A DNA stretch of 33,767 nt from CAYTYZ01 sp964448465. GTDB taxonomy: Bacteria; Patescibacteriota; Microgenomatia; UBA12405. Below, one piece after another: positions 1 through 8,448 of the stretch. The notes under the pieces were generated by a model, which ran no database searches, had not been told where the DNA came from, and was given only the letters and a program-made list of their open reading frames with translations. Position 1 is the first letter of the stretch. Every line of letters starts with the position of its first letter. The position numbers and the translations under genes are program-made. The stretch lies in NCBI GenBank assembly GCA_964448465.1, contig CAYUVY010000008.1:1-33767 (forward strand), in the 5' to 3' direction.

Positions 1-962
1 GGTTGTGGCGCAAAACTTTCCACCACCAGAGCCTGCACTTCCACCATCACTAGTCGCCCTCCCTCCGACACCACTCCCACTGCCAACCCCGGACTAACTT
101 CTTTAGTTTCCAAAAACGACAACTCCTCTCCTCGCACTTCTTCAAATCCTTTGCCCCCCATTCTAAACACTCCCACTTCGTCCGTTGGTCCAAATCTATT
201 TTTTACTCCCCGCAAAATTCTCAAGTCCGAACTTCTTTCGCCCTCCAAATAAATCACCACGTCCACCATGTGCTCCAAAAGTTTTGGTCCAGCAATTTCG
301 CCCTCTTTAGTCACATGTCCCACCAAGACCATTGCCGTCTTCCAGGTTTTGGCCAGTTGTGCCAACTCCATAGTGGCTACTCGTATTCCCGACACACTTC
401 CCACTCCCCCGCCCGTGGCTTCTCCCATTGGAGTCATGGTCTGAATGGAATCCACGATTATTAATTCCGGTTTTACTTCCAGTCTTTCCCAAGCCCTTGC
501 CAAGTCTGCCACCATTCCCGTCTCCAACACCCAAATCTTGTCTTTTGGCAGTCCCAGCCTTTCCACCCGGGCCCCAATCTGCTCTTGTGACTCTTCCCCA
601 GCCACATACAAAGCCCCTATCTTTCCGGCAATTTGTGTCAGTAGGGTACTCTTACCAATCCCCGGTTCCCCTGCAAAAAGTATCACTCCACCCCGCACAA
701 TTCCATTACCCAAAACCCTATCAAACTCCCCAATCTTAGTCAAAATTCGATTGGTATTATTTCCACTATTTAGTATCTTGTTCAGGTTTCGCGCTTCCCC
801 GTCTCCCCGCACCAAGCCACTACTTTGCTTTTTCGGTGCCATTCTGGCACTTACCTCTTTTAAGGAGTTCCATTCCCCACAAGCCGCGCACTGCCCAGCC
901 CACTTGCCAAACTCGTTCCCGCAGTTTTTACAAACAAACACCGTTTCAGGTACCTTCTTCAT
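1..962 (-). CDS. radA: DNA repair protein RadA (3' end cut by window edge)
   Basis: RadA is a RecA-like ATPase that helps process recombination intermediates (branch migration with RecA). The reading frame opens at ATG 962 and is still open at base 1, so about 320 residues are visible and the C-terminal end is missing. Seen in the translation: a four-cysteine zinc finger (C11-x2-C14 ... C25-x2-C28), Walker A GEPGIGKST at about 98-106, a Walker B-like LIIVDSIQT, and the RadA-specific KNRFG motif followed by PTDEVGVF. Order and spacing match the family, so the identification is firm. A -10-like TACAAT ends five bases before the ATG and no Shine-Dalgarno is present, which fits a leaderless message. 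The C-terminal Lon-like domain is entered but not completed. Confidence 0.96.
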   Translation of the reverse strand, partial: MKKVPETVFVCKNCGNEFGKWAGQCAACGEWNSLKEVSARMAPKKQSSGLVRGDGEARNLNKILNSGNNTNRILTKIGEFDRVLGNGIVRGGVILFAGEPGIGKSTLLTQIAGKIGALYVAGEESQEQIGARVERLGLPKDKIWVLETGMVADLARAWERLEVKPELIIVDSIQTMTPMGEATGGGVGSVSGIRVATMELAQLAKTWKTAMVLVGHVTKEGEIAGPKLLEHMVDVVIYLEGERSSDLRILRGVKNRFGPTDEVGVFRMGGKGFEEVRGEELSFLETKEVSPGLAVGVVSEGGRLVMVEVQALVVESFAPQ

Positions 963-967
963 ACCCT

Positions 968-973
968 ATTGTA
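968..973 (-). promoter_or_regulatory. Putative -10 element of radA
   Basis: TACAAT on the minus strand ends five bases before the radA ATG (962). No convincing -35 is visible. The spacing puts +1 at the start codon. Confidence 0.4.
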
Positions 974-1057
974 TCTAATCTTCATCCAAAATCGTCTCTT
1001 AAATCGCCTTAAAATTAATCTAGTATCTTTTTACCCTAAAAATACGATATATTCATC

Positions 1058-2536
1058 TTATCTAAAAAACGCATCTTTAATAAGATTAGGATTTGCTTCT
1101 ATTTTCTGTTCTTCTGGTGTCAAAATATATTTTTCCACTCTAGTTCCATTTTCCGCCTGCCAAAAGCTTGTCGCCAAGCCATCAATTTTCAAATCATATT
1201 TTTTCCACTTTACCCAACCCTCCGGGTTCTCTTTTACCATTGGTCCCATGATCAAACAAGTCGTGCTTTTCTTTTTATTCAAATTAGCCACATTTTCTGG
1301 GTACAAATACTCCATGGCGTAGCGGTAAGGGTATCCATACGCGTCTGCCGTAAATACAAAATATCCATAATCACTGCCACACATTTCTTGCATTTTTTGC
1401 ACACTACTTTTTACCGCCAGCCAACTAGTCTCCACCTGCTTATTGGGATCATTTTTATAGTCTATTGAGTCTTTTATACCTTTTACTAAATTCAAGCTAA
1501 TGATTAACACTCCAATTATCATCCATATTTTATATTTTGAGGCCAAATATCCCACCAGCATCGCTCCAATTCCCAAAAAAGGCATAAAGTACCACCATAC
1601 CATGTTCCCCGAAAACAACAGGCTAAACACCCAAAAACCAATATATAAGCTAACTCCCAGCTTCACTATTCTGTCTTTCTTCCACAATATTTGTGCTCCC
1701 AGAGCCAAAACCAACAACAAATTTAGCCATTTATATTTCACTAAGGCAATCCAGCCATCCAGCCAATAACCCTCAAATCTACTTAGTATTCTTGTCCCCC
1801 AACTACTCCCGTTGCCACTTAAAACATTACTTAACATCGCCCTACTCTGCAAAAAATCGTGTCTAATATCAAACAAGATATAACTCAAAAGTGGCAAAAT
1901 CAAAACTAAATATACCCACCAGTTAGACCATTTTTTAAATCTTAAGGATTTATACAAGCTCAACCCAACCAGACACAGTAACATCGGTCCACCAAAGGCA
2001 ATTTGCAGTTGAATTAACATCCCCACCCAAAATACTGACCAACCCAACCACCACTTGCTATTACTATTTAGATATCTATATATAGTATAAAAAAACACTG
2101 GAGCAACCAACATTGCTCCTTGGTGATTATTAAAACTATGAGCCTCCAATACCGCCCCACTAGCCCATAAGGCACTTGCCCACCATTCCACTCCCAAGCC
2201 AAATTTCAAATTTTTAACTAATTTCCAAATTAAAATAGTTATCAGTACACACCCTACCCACCAACCCCACCCCACTACTACCGGGTTTCCGTGGCCGAGT
2301 AGAAATGCCGGTAGATTAGCATAAACCCACAATGGTCCATGAAACCAACCCGACACTCCTCCACTTCTTGGTCCAATTAAAGTTATCCACTTTCCGCTAG
2401 CTACTTCTTTAGTTAAGAAAAAATCCCTAGCCACATCCGAGTGGAATAATAAGTTTCCCGAGACAAGCCACCTACTAGCAATTACCCAGCTACCCAGTAT
2501 TACCAAGGCTAAAATAAATTTATCTAGTCGGTTCAT
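1058..2536 (-). CDS. GT-C type membrane glycosyltransferase (GT39/ArnT-like)
   Basis: A 492-residue polytopic membrane protein with about ten hydrophobic segments. Its N-terminal layout is typical of GT-C lipid-linked sugar transferases: first helix (residues 8-24), then an external loop with acidic residues (SDVARDF, D34 and D38) that in this superfamily supplies the catalytic aspartate. A soluble C-terminal part of roughly 100 residues follows the last helices. Such enzymes transfer sugars from polyprenyl-phosphate donors to lipids or proteins on the outer face of the membrane; the acceptor here is unknown. ATG 2536 is 18 bases downstream of the S1 stop, and TACAAT six bases before the ATG may give it its own start. 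The family is clear from topology and the loop; the exact GT number is not. Confidence 0.75.
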   Translation of the reverse strand: MNRLDKFILALVILGSWVIASRWLVSGNLLFHSDVARDFFLTKEVASGKWITLIGPRSGGVSGWFHGPLWVYANLPAFLLGHGNPVVVGWGWWVGCVLITILIWKLVKNLKFGLGVEWWASALWASGAVLEAHSFNNHQGAMLVAPVFFYTIYRYLNSNSKWWLGWSVFWVGMLIQLQIAFGGPMLLCLVGLSLYKSLRFKKWSNWWVYLVLILPLLSYILFDIRHDFLQSRAMLSNVLSGNGSSWGTRILSRFEGYWLDGWIALVKYKWLNLLLVLALGAQILWKKDRIVKLGVSLYIGFWVFSLLFSGNMVWWYFMPFLGIGAMLVGYLASKYKIWMIIGVLIISLNLVKGIKDSIDYKNDPNKQVETSWLAVKSSVQKMQEMCGSDYGYFVFTADAYGYPYRYAMEYLYPENVANLNKKKSTTCLIMGPMVKENPEGWVKWKKYDLKIDGLATSFWQAENGTRVEKYILTPEEQKIEANPNLIKDAFFR

Positions 2537-2542
2537 TACTTA

Positions 2543-2548
2543 ATTGTA
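2543..2548 (-). promoter_or_regulatory. Putative -10 element of the GT-C glycosyltransferase gene
   Basis: TACAAT on the minus strand, six bases before ATG 2536, within the short spacer after the S1 stop codon. No clear -35. Confidence 0.35.
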
Positions 2549-2554
2549 ACCGAC

Positions 2555-3437
2555 TTATTTGTACAGCGCCTTTTTGCTGGTGTTCACCAGTCCAAGTGAA
2601 ATTTTTCTTTTAGGTACATCAATTGACTCAATATAGACTTGCACCTTTTCTCCGTCTTTTACCTCTACTCCTCCAATTAGTTTGGATATATGAATTAGCC
2701 CTTCCACCGCTGTTTCCAGGCGAACAATTGCTCCATATTGAGCCAATCTAATTACTACTCCTTCACATTCCTTATCTTTAGGATATTTTTCTTCAATATT
2801 TGCCCAAGGATCGGTCTTTAGTCTTTTNNNNNNNNNNNNNNNNNNNNNNNNNNNNNNNNNNNNNNNNNNNNNNNNNNNNNNNNNNNNNNNNNNNNNNNNN
2901 NNNNNNNNNNNNNNNNNNNNNNNNNNNTACTTTAATTTTCTTGTTCAACATTTTTTCTGGATCGTTTTCATATTTACTGCCAATTTGCGAGCCTGGAATA
3001 AATCCAAAAAAACCAAATGGTGCTACCACTACTGTTCCACCCCTATTTAGTTCTTTAGCAGTGACTGTAATTTCTCCACCCGACTTTAGTTTTTCCTCAA
3101 AATAACTCCAACCATAGCCCGAAGCCGCTCCTCGAATTGAGGCCAAAATTTGACCTTTGTCGTTTTCTGGAGATTTAATTTGCACTTCAATTTCTGCACC
3201 CACCACCAAGTCATCGATAAAATCTTTGACAAATTCAAATTCTTTACCGGTTACTACGGCGTCTGTTTTTCCACCCACGTCCAAGTAAATTGCTTTACTC
3301 TTAATTACGGTGATTTTCCCTTTAATTGTTTGGCCTTTTGTTAGTCCAACCGCCCCTGCCTCTGGCATTGCCAGTAAGTCTTCCATCGACATTCCTGTCG
3401 TACCCTTAACACTAGCACCTTTCATATTTTTTGTCAT
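2555..3437 (-). CDS. rpsA: Ribosomal protein S1-like, three S1 domains, interrupted by an assembly gap
   Basis: S1 binds mRNA on the 30S subunit through OB-fold S1 domains. The two readable pieces belong to one gene split by the 100-N gap 2828-2927: before the gap are domain 1 (residues about 35-105, GQTIKGKITVIKSKAIYLDV) and the beginning of domain 2; after the gap comes DPWANIEEKYPKDK followed by domain 3 (GVVIRLAQYGAIVRLE ... KRKISLGL), ending in KKALYK. The two pieces lie in different frames in the file because the gap length is arbitrary. Three domains is short compared with the six of E. coli S1 but common in reduced genomes. Start is ATG 3437; a second in-frame ATG lies four codons later. 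Directly upstream of the ATG is the T-tract of a terminator, with no Shine-Dalgarno and no -10 at the spacing used by other genes here, so expression may depend on readthrough. Confidence 0.85.
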
Positions 3438-3465
3438 AAAAAAATCCCGTAGCTATTCGGGATTT
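3438..3465 (-). terminator. Rho-independent terminator of the rRNA operon, abutting the S1 start
   Basis: On the minus strand the stem AAATCCCG / CGGGATTT (8 bp, 8-base loop; 3458-3465 with 3442-3449) runs into seven T, and the next three bases are the S1 ATG. It lies about 65 bases after the 5S 3' end, so it most likely ends the tRNA-Ala/23S/5S transcript. Confidence 0.8.
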
Positions 3466-3529
3466 AGATAAATGAATAACTAATAATTTAAAACCCATTA
3501 CAAACCAAAGTATAGAAAAACTGTGCTTA

Positions 3530-3650
3530 ATTCTGGCCACGACCTATCTTCGACAGCCATTTGCACGGCTACTATTGTCAGCGCTGCTGCGTTTCACGAC
3601 TCTGTTCGGAATGGGAAGAGGTGGGACCACAACGCTCAAGTGACCAGAAT
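3530..3650 (-). rRNA. rrf: 5S ribosomal RNA
   Basis: About 121 bases on the minus strand with the conserved 5S core (GTGGTCCCACCTCTTCCCAT, CCGAACAG, GTGAAACGC). The ends ATTCTGGTCAC and GTGGCCAGAAT pair as helix I. Outside them ACTGTG (3520-3525) and CACAGT (3655-3660) extend the stem, as expected for a precursor processing stalk. It follows the 23S by about 50 bases in the same transcript. The ends are estimated from pairing. Confidence 0.93.
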
Positions 3651-3663
3651 AAAACACAGTTTT

Positions 3664-3706
3664 CTTTGTCAACGCATAAAGTTACCAAAATTGGTAAGAA
3701 AAAATT
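3664..3706 (-). repeat. 23S processing stem, 3' arm
   Basis: This stretch is nearly the reverse complement of 6873-6913 at the other end of the 23S. Together they form a stem of about 40 bp with one small asymmetric interruption, like the RNase III processing stems that bracket bacterial 23S precursors. Confidence 0.8.
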
Positions 3707-4265
3707 TTTCGATCTATCCATTGCTTAGCTTAACCCCTTGCAGGGCTTCCACACGCAACGTATTAACCGGTAGTCTCCCGGCGATCTCCCCCCACGATTT
3801 TCATCGGGGAACGGTTCCTTATCTTAGGATCAGCTTCCTGCTTGAGATGCTTTCAGCAGTTATCTAATAGAAACGTGGCTACCCAGCAATGCACCTGACG
3901 GTACAACTGGCAGACCAGGGGTTTCCTCATCCAGGTCCTCTCGTACTGTGGATGAATTCCTTCAAGAACCAAACGATTACTACGGATAGAGACCGAGCTG
4001 TCTCGCGACGCTCTGAACCCAACTAACGCAGCGCTTTAATGGGCGAACAGACCAACCCTTGGCCCCTTCTTCAGGGCCAGGATGCGCCAAGTCGACATCG
4101 AGGTGCCGAACCCCATCGTCAATGTGGACTATCGGATGGGACTAGCCTGTTATCCCTAGAGTAGCTTTTATCCAGTAAGCCCGTGCCCAAACCAATTGGG
4201 TCACGAGGATCACTAAAACCGTCTTTCGACCCTGAATCCAATCTATTATAAATAATGATTGGACC

Positions 4266-4283
4266 TCCCGACTTGCGTCGGGA
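4266..4283. repeat. 18-bp palindromic repeat, copy 1 (inside 23S)
   Basis: TCCCGACTTGCGTCGGGA, a 7-bp stem with a 4-base loop, forming a helix tip in the 3' third of the 23S. An identical copy lies at 4873-4890. Relatives with the same CCCGA/TCGGG or CCGAC/GTCGG arms occur in the tRNA remnant at 9157-9205. Confidence 0.85.
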
Positions 4284-4872
4284 TTCGACATGTTTGTCTC
4301 ACAGTCAAGCTAGCTTATGCTTTTGTACTTACAGTCCGATTTCCAGCCGGACCAAGCTAACCTTTGTATACCCGCGTTATTCTTTAGCAGGTGCCTGCCC
4401 CAGGCAAACTAGCAACCATACACTGTCTCTCCGAATTCACTTCGGAGGTTAGATTCAATTATTATCAAGGGAGGTGTTCCATTGGCCCCGAAGGTCCCTC
4501 CTACGCTCGACAGTAATAATAATTTCCTCAATGTAAAGATCCAGTAAAGCTTCATAGGGTCTTTTTGTCCTGTAGTAATTAAACGGCATCTTCACCGCTC
4601 TTTCAATTTCGCTGGATGGATGGCCAAGACAGTTACACGGTCGTTAAACCTTTCATACTCGTCGGAACTTACCCGACAAAGGACTTCGCTACCTTAGAAC
4701 AGTTAGAGTTACTGCTGACGTTCACCAGGGCTTGTAAACCAGGCTTGATATAATCTCACCCAGCTTTTTAACCTTCTGGCACCGGTCAGGTTTCAGCCCC
4801 TATATTTCCCCTTACGGGTTTGCAGAGACCTGTGTTTTTGGTAAACAGTCGCCGTGTATTCTTTTGTTGTAA

Positions 4873-4890
4873 TCCCGACTTGCGTCGGGA
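4873..4890. repeat. 18-bp palindromic repeat, copy 2 (inside 23S)
   Basis: Identical to 4266-4283. It caps the helix at about the place of E. coli helix 63, between the GAACTAGGCAAA-like segment and the segment containing AACACAG. Confidence 0.85.
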
Positions 4891-6261
4891 CAGGGCATCT
4901 AGCAAAACGTACGCCCAGCTAATTTGCCAAGTTCCTTAGTCATCCTTCTTCCAATCACCTTGGTCTACTCGACCCGCCCACCAGTGTCGGTTTCTGGTAC
5001 GATTACAATGTTTTCTTACTACGATACTTTTCTTGGATGTTTGGAGTTTACTCGTCCCCCGATTTCTCAGGGTCCTACTCGGGCCTCATGTTAAAACGAA
5101 ATGGCGGATTTGCCTACCACTTCTTACTTGGCTCCTTGAAAGTCGAATTCACATCGACTCGAGTCGTACCACACACCGTACTATCTTAGCTATAACGAAA
5201 ACACCGTAGGACCGGAATATTAACCGGTTTCCCATCCACTACCCCCGCATTATACGGGGCTCATGTAAGGATCGCCTAACCCACAGTCGATAAACGTAGC
5301 TGTGGAAACCTTGGGCATTCGGTGGCAGGGATTCTCACCCTGCTTACGCTACTCATGTCTGCATTCTCACTTCTGGTCACTCCAGCCACTCTTACAAGTA
5401 ACCTTCGCTGTTCCCAGAACGCTCTCCTACCAGATGATGTACAACACNNNNNNNNNNNNNNNNNNNNNNNNNNNNNNNNNNNNNNNNNNNNNNNNNNNNN
5501 NNNNNNNNNNNNNNNNNNNNNNNNNNNNNNNNNNNNNNNNNNNNNNNTTGGTGTTGTACATCAAATCTTTATCTTCGGTGTTATGCTTAAGCCTCGTTAC
5601 ATTTTTGGCGCGACTTACCCAATTAGAGTAGTGAGCTATTACGCTTTCTTTAAAGGATGGCTGCTTCTAAGCCAACCTCCTACCTGTCTAGGGTAAATCA
5701 CTTCCTTTCCCACTGAGCATAAACTTAGAGACCTTAGATGAAAGTCCGGGGTCTTCCCCTTTTGCCTAACCAGCTTAGCCCGGCTAGGCTGACTGCCACG
5801 CTTGGACATACAGTATTCAGAGTTTGGTTAAATGCCGCTCCTTGCGAAGCAAACACTCATCCAGTAGCTTTACCCCTGTATGTAAACGCGTGACGCTATA
5901 CCTAAATATATTTCGGAGAGAGCCAGCTATCTCCGGTTTCGATTGGCATATTACCCCTAACCACGGATCGTCCGATAACTTTGCAGCGTTAATCAGTACG
6001 GGCCTCAGTCTAGTTTTCACTAAACTTCACCCTGTCCATGGTTGGCTCAACCGGTTTCGGGTTGTCTCCAGCCACCTATTCGCCTTATTCAGACTCGCTT
6101 TCGCTACGCCTTCCCCCGCATGGCGGGGTTAAACTTGGTGACAAAAGACACTCGCAGACTCATTCTTCAATAGGCACGCGATCATCCACGATAAAATCGG
6201 GACTCTCGCTGTTTGTTAGTATATGGTTTCAGATCTATTTCACTCCGGTAACTACCGGTAT

Positions 6262-6299
<38 letters not shown>

Positions 6300-6600
6300 T
6301 TGCCAAAGTATTTAGTCTTGGAGATTGGTCTCCCCAGATTCCTACGGGATTTCACGTGCTCCGTAGTACTCAGGTATCCGGTCAAAAAGCTACTTAATTT
6401 AAAATACGGGGCTCTCACCCTTTTTAGCCTGCTGTTCCAAGCAAGTTCTTCTATTGTTCGCTTTTCTTATACCAGACCCTACAACCCCCCAACTTGCGTC
6501 GAGGTTTGGACTCTTCCGTGTTCGCTCACCGCTACTGACGGAATCTTTGTAATTTCTTTTCCTCCGGGTACTTAGATGTTTCAGTTCCCCGGCTTACCTA

Positions 6601-6730
6601 CCACTGCTTCGCCAAAACAACAAAGACAAAATAACAAAATTTTTAGCGCAATCATGTGAGCATGAATCTGCGCAACGCGTGAGCACAAAAATTTTCGTTA
6701 TGAGTCTTTGAAATCTTAGTGAAACAGTGG
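6601..6730 (-). other. Greatly enlarged 23S helix 10
   Basis: In rRNA sense this begins CCACTG (6730-6725) and ends CAGTGG (6606-6601), directly after the helix 9 hairpin AGTGG..CCACT and before GGGGAACTGAAACATC. In E. coli helix 10 is a hairpin of about 27 bases at this place; here it is about 130. The distal part is an AT-rich stem ATAAC(G)AAAATTTTT with the 41-bp dispersed repeat at its apex. Confidence 0.75.
6646..6686. repeat. 41-bp dispersed repeat, copy A (apex of 23S helix 10)
   Basis: Matches 15067-15107 at 38 of 41 positions. Internally it is two related half-units, GCGCAATCATGTGAGCA and GCGCAACGCGTGAGCA, joined by a variable five-base segment where all three differences fall. It is flanked by complementary AT-rich arms (6631-6644 and 6687-6701). 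Confidence 0.85.
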
Positions 6731-6872
6731 TTCCAGTGGCTTTCACCACTAGGGGTTTCCCCATTCGGACATCATCGGATCATCGCTTGTAGGCAGCTCC
6801 CCGACGCATTTCGTCGCCTTCCACGTCCTTCTTCGGCTTTGGCAACCAAGGCATTCACCATATACTTCTTTC

Positions 6873-6913
6873 AATTTTTTCTTACCTTTGGCAACTTTAT
6901 ACGTTGTCAAAGT
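6873..6913 (-). repeat. 23S processing stem, 5' arm
   Basis: Pairs with 3664-3706 (CTTTG.CAACG.ATAAAGTT.CCAA followed by GGTAAGAAAAAATT on both copies when read in the same sense). The substitutions keep or nearly keep pairing, supporting a real RNA stem. Confidence 0.8.
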
Positions 6914-6939
6914 ACTTTACTTATTATTTGGTTTGTAAT

Positions 6940-6987
6940 TTGTTAAAGAACAATTTGAACACAAAAGAAGCAAAGACTCTGCTTCTT
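6940..6987 (-). promoter_or_regulatory. boxB-like hairpin and boxA antitermination site before the 23S
   Basis: On the minus strand a hairpin (AAGAAGCA, 7-base loop, TGCTTCTT; 6987-6965) is followed by GTTCTTTAACAA (6951-6940). The latter matches 11 of 12 bases of the E. coli rrn boxA core GCTCTTTAACAA. The order boxB then boxA, between a tRNA and the 23S, is that of the rrn spacer site bound by the NusB/NusE antitermination complex. Confidence 0.7.
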
Positions 6988-7031
6988 ACAATATTCAAAA
7001 TAGAAGTAGATATTTAAGCAAAGTGGATTTA

Positions 7032-7067
7032 TCCACCGAAGCTCCGCTCCAGCGGAGCGTAGGTGGA
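7032..7067. repeat. GAAGC/GCGTA palindromic element at the tRNA-Ala 3' end
   Basis: Near-perfect palindrome: outer arms TCCACC and GGTGGA, then GAAGC on the left and GCGTA on the right, then inner arms TCCGCT and AGCGGA around CC. Its last four bases overlap the acceptor end of tRNA-Ala. It shares the asymmetric GAAGC..GCGTA segment with 7144-7167. Confidence 0.75.
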
Positions 7068-7137
7068 CTCGGGGGGATTCGAACCCCCGACCCCCTCATT
7101 GCAAATGAGGTGCTCTGACCAACTGAGCCACGAGCCC
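7064..7137 (-). tRNA. tRNA-Ala (anticodon TGC)
   Basis: 74 bases on the minus strand. Acceptor GGGCTCG/CGAGTCC (one G-T pair), D arm GCTC..GAGC, anticodon stem CCTCA/TGAGG with loop TTTGCAA giving anticodon TGC, T arm GGGGG-TTCGAAT-CCCCC, discriminator A. The bases after the discriminator read CCT, so CCA is not encoded. It lies about 185 bases before the 23S, the usual place of tRNA-Ala in a bacterial rRNA spacer, but here it is the first recognisable gene of the transcript. Confidence 0.96.
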
Positions 7138-7143
7138 ATTGAT

Positions 7144-7167
7144 TCGCCGAAGCTTAAGCGTAGGCGA
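7144..7167. repeat. GAAGC/GCGTA palindromic element at the tRNA-Ala 5' side
   Basis: Outer arms TCGCC and GGCGA, the asymmetric GAAGC..GCGTA segment and a TTAA centre. Seven bases upstream of tRNA-Ala, so the tRNA is bracketed by two members of one family whose outer arms differ but stay complementary. The rest of 7138-7234, where a promoter for the operon should lie, shows no convincing -35/-10 pair. Confidence 0.75.
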
Positions 7168-7234
7168 TCTAGGTTCGCAAGCCAGGCAGAGGCCAATATA
7201 TTTATCTAAAAGAACCCCCTTTATGCTAATGCAT

Positions 7235-7262
7235 AAAAAAAGCCGAAGCTTTTTACTTCGGC
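7235..7262 (-). terminator. Rho-independent terminator after the GH18-like gene
   Basis: Minus strand: GCCGAAG, loop TAAAAAG, CTTCGGC (7 bp), then seven T. About 75 bases after the hydrolase stop and about 100 bases before tRNA-Ala, it should insulate the stable-RNA operon from upstream transcription. Confidence 0.85.
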
Positions 7263-7338
7263 CAAACACAAAATTTCGTCTTAAATTACGAATACTTTAG
7301 GTGTGTGCATTTAGGTCGAAGAATTAGGTGAGGGTATT

Positions 7339-8448
7339 TTAACTCAAACTTATACCCAAGTCAACCACATANNNNNNNNNNNNNNNNNNNNNNNNNNNNN
7401 NNNNNNNNNNNNNNNNNNNNNNNNNNNNNNNNNNNNNNNNNNNNNNNNNNNNNNNNNNNNNNNNNNNNNNNGCCTGCACCTTAGCCTTCAAACTAGAATT
7501 ATTTTCTACGTAAATAATTATCTCTTTATCCCCCAGTTTTTTGCTCCATATTTCACTTTGTGAAAGCTCATCATAAGTTTTCACCCAAGCGTCTTTCTCC
7601 GCCTGGCTCATACTCTCCAACCTCGACATACTCGCCAAAGCTGTGGCGTACCCCGTTTCCCACTCGTAGCCATACAGTGGCAAGGCCAAGACCAGTTTTT
7701 TCATCTCTACTCCTGTTTTTTGCGTGGCTCCCATAATTTCCCAAATACTCCTTTCTCCTTCCGGTGCCTGCAGTGGTGCCACTGGGCCAGCCTGTGTTCC
7801 AGGACGGTGAAAATCATAGCCCATCATCACCACATAATCCGCCACTGCAAACAAACCCCTGACTTTTTCCGGGCTACTTTTTAGTAAAGTATTGCCAAAC
7901 ACGTCCACGCTAACTTCTCCCAACTCTTGAGTTTTCAAATATTTCAAAAAGTTCAAATATTCCCCCGAGAGTATCAAAGTCGGATCACTCTGGTATTCCA
8001 TATCCACATTCACTCCCTCCACTCCATACTCACTTTTTATTTTTTGTAAATCTTCTGCCAGATTTTGCCAATTCTTTTTATCTTTTAAAAACACATCAAT
8101 TTTTTCGTCTTTCAACAGGCTCACCACCACTATCAGTTCCTGTTTGTTTTGAGCAATTTTCGCCTTTAATTTACTCAAGGCTTTCAACTCCGCGCCAGTC
8201 CCGACCCTTCCATTTTCTCCTATCTGTAGGTCAAAAAACAATATTTTATCCATTTCCTCCAGTTTGCTTTCCTTGTTTAGATTCCAAGTCGGCACAAACC
8301 CCCATCTCTCCAAATCAATTTTTTTTCTTTCCACTATTTTTGCTGCCACTCTTGGATAAATCCAATTTTTCGCCAACACCATATCCCAAACAAACCAACC
8401 AGCCACTATTAGTATTACGACTACCACCAGCAATAGCCACCGCTTCAC
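7339..8448 (-). CDS. Membrane-anchored GH18-like glycoside hydrolase (gap near the 3' end)
   Basis: About 370 residues. An N-terminal membrane anchor (4-22) is followed by a domain of the GH18 (chitinase/YaaH-like) fold: GFVPTWN at about 50, the strand-4 signature EGVNVDMEY with D149 and E151 in the DxE positions of the GH18 active site (the first D of the usual DGxxxDxE is E here), VADYVVMMGYDFH and KLVLALPLYGYEW. Such enzymes cut beta-1,4 amino-sugar polymers; with a single anchor it would act outside the cell, perhaps on peptidoglycan or host glycan. The 100-N gap 7372-7471 interrupts the C-terminal end, so the last ten residues and the stop are uncertain; another frame stops at 7350. The GTG start at 8448 overlaps by one base the stop of the small upstream ORF, suggesting coupled translation. 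Confidence 0.8.
   Translation of the reverse strand: MKRWLLLVVVVILIVAGWFVWDMVLAKNWIYPRVAAKIVERKKIDLERWGFVPTWNLNKESKLEEMDKILFFDLQIGENGRVGTGAELKALSKLKAKIAQNKQELIVVVSLLKDEKIDVFLKDKKNWQNLAEDLQKIKSEYGVEGVNVDMEYQSDPTLILSGEYLNFLKYLKTQELGEVSVDVFGNTLLKSSPEKVRGLFAVADYVVMMGYDFHRPGTQAGPVAPLQAPEGERSIWEIMGATQKTGVEMKKLVLALPLYGYEWETGYATALASMSRLESMSQAEKDAWVKTYDELSQSEIWSKKLGDKEIIIYVENNSSLKAKVQXXXXXXXXXXXXXXXXXXXXXXXXXXXXXXXXXXYVVDLGISLS

Noticed and set aside
2555..2746. A separate 63-codon S1-domain gene
   Set aside because: It is the C-terminal end of the S1 gene; codons upstream of its apparent TTG start (IEEKYPKDKECEGVVIR) continue the S1 sequence to the gap, whose length is arbitrary.
7205..7216. A second boxA-like site (GTTCTTTTA) upstream of tRNA-Ala
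   Set aside because: Only partly matching and without a boxB-like hairpin; the site at 6940-6951 is far better.
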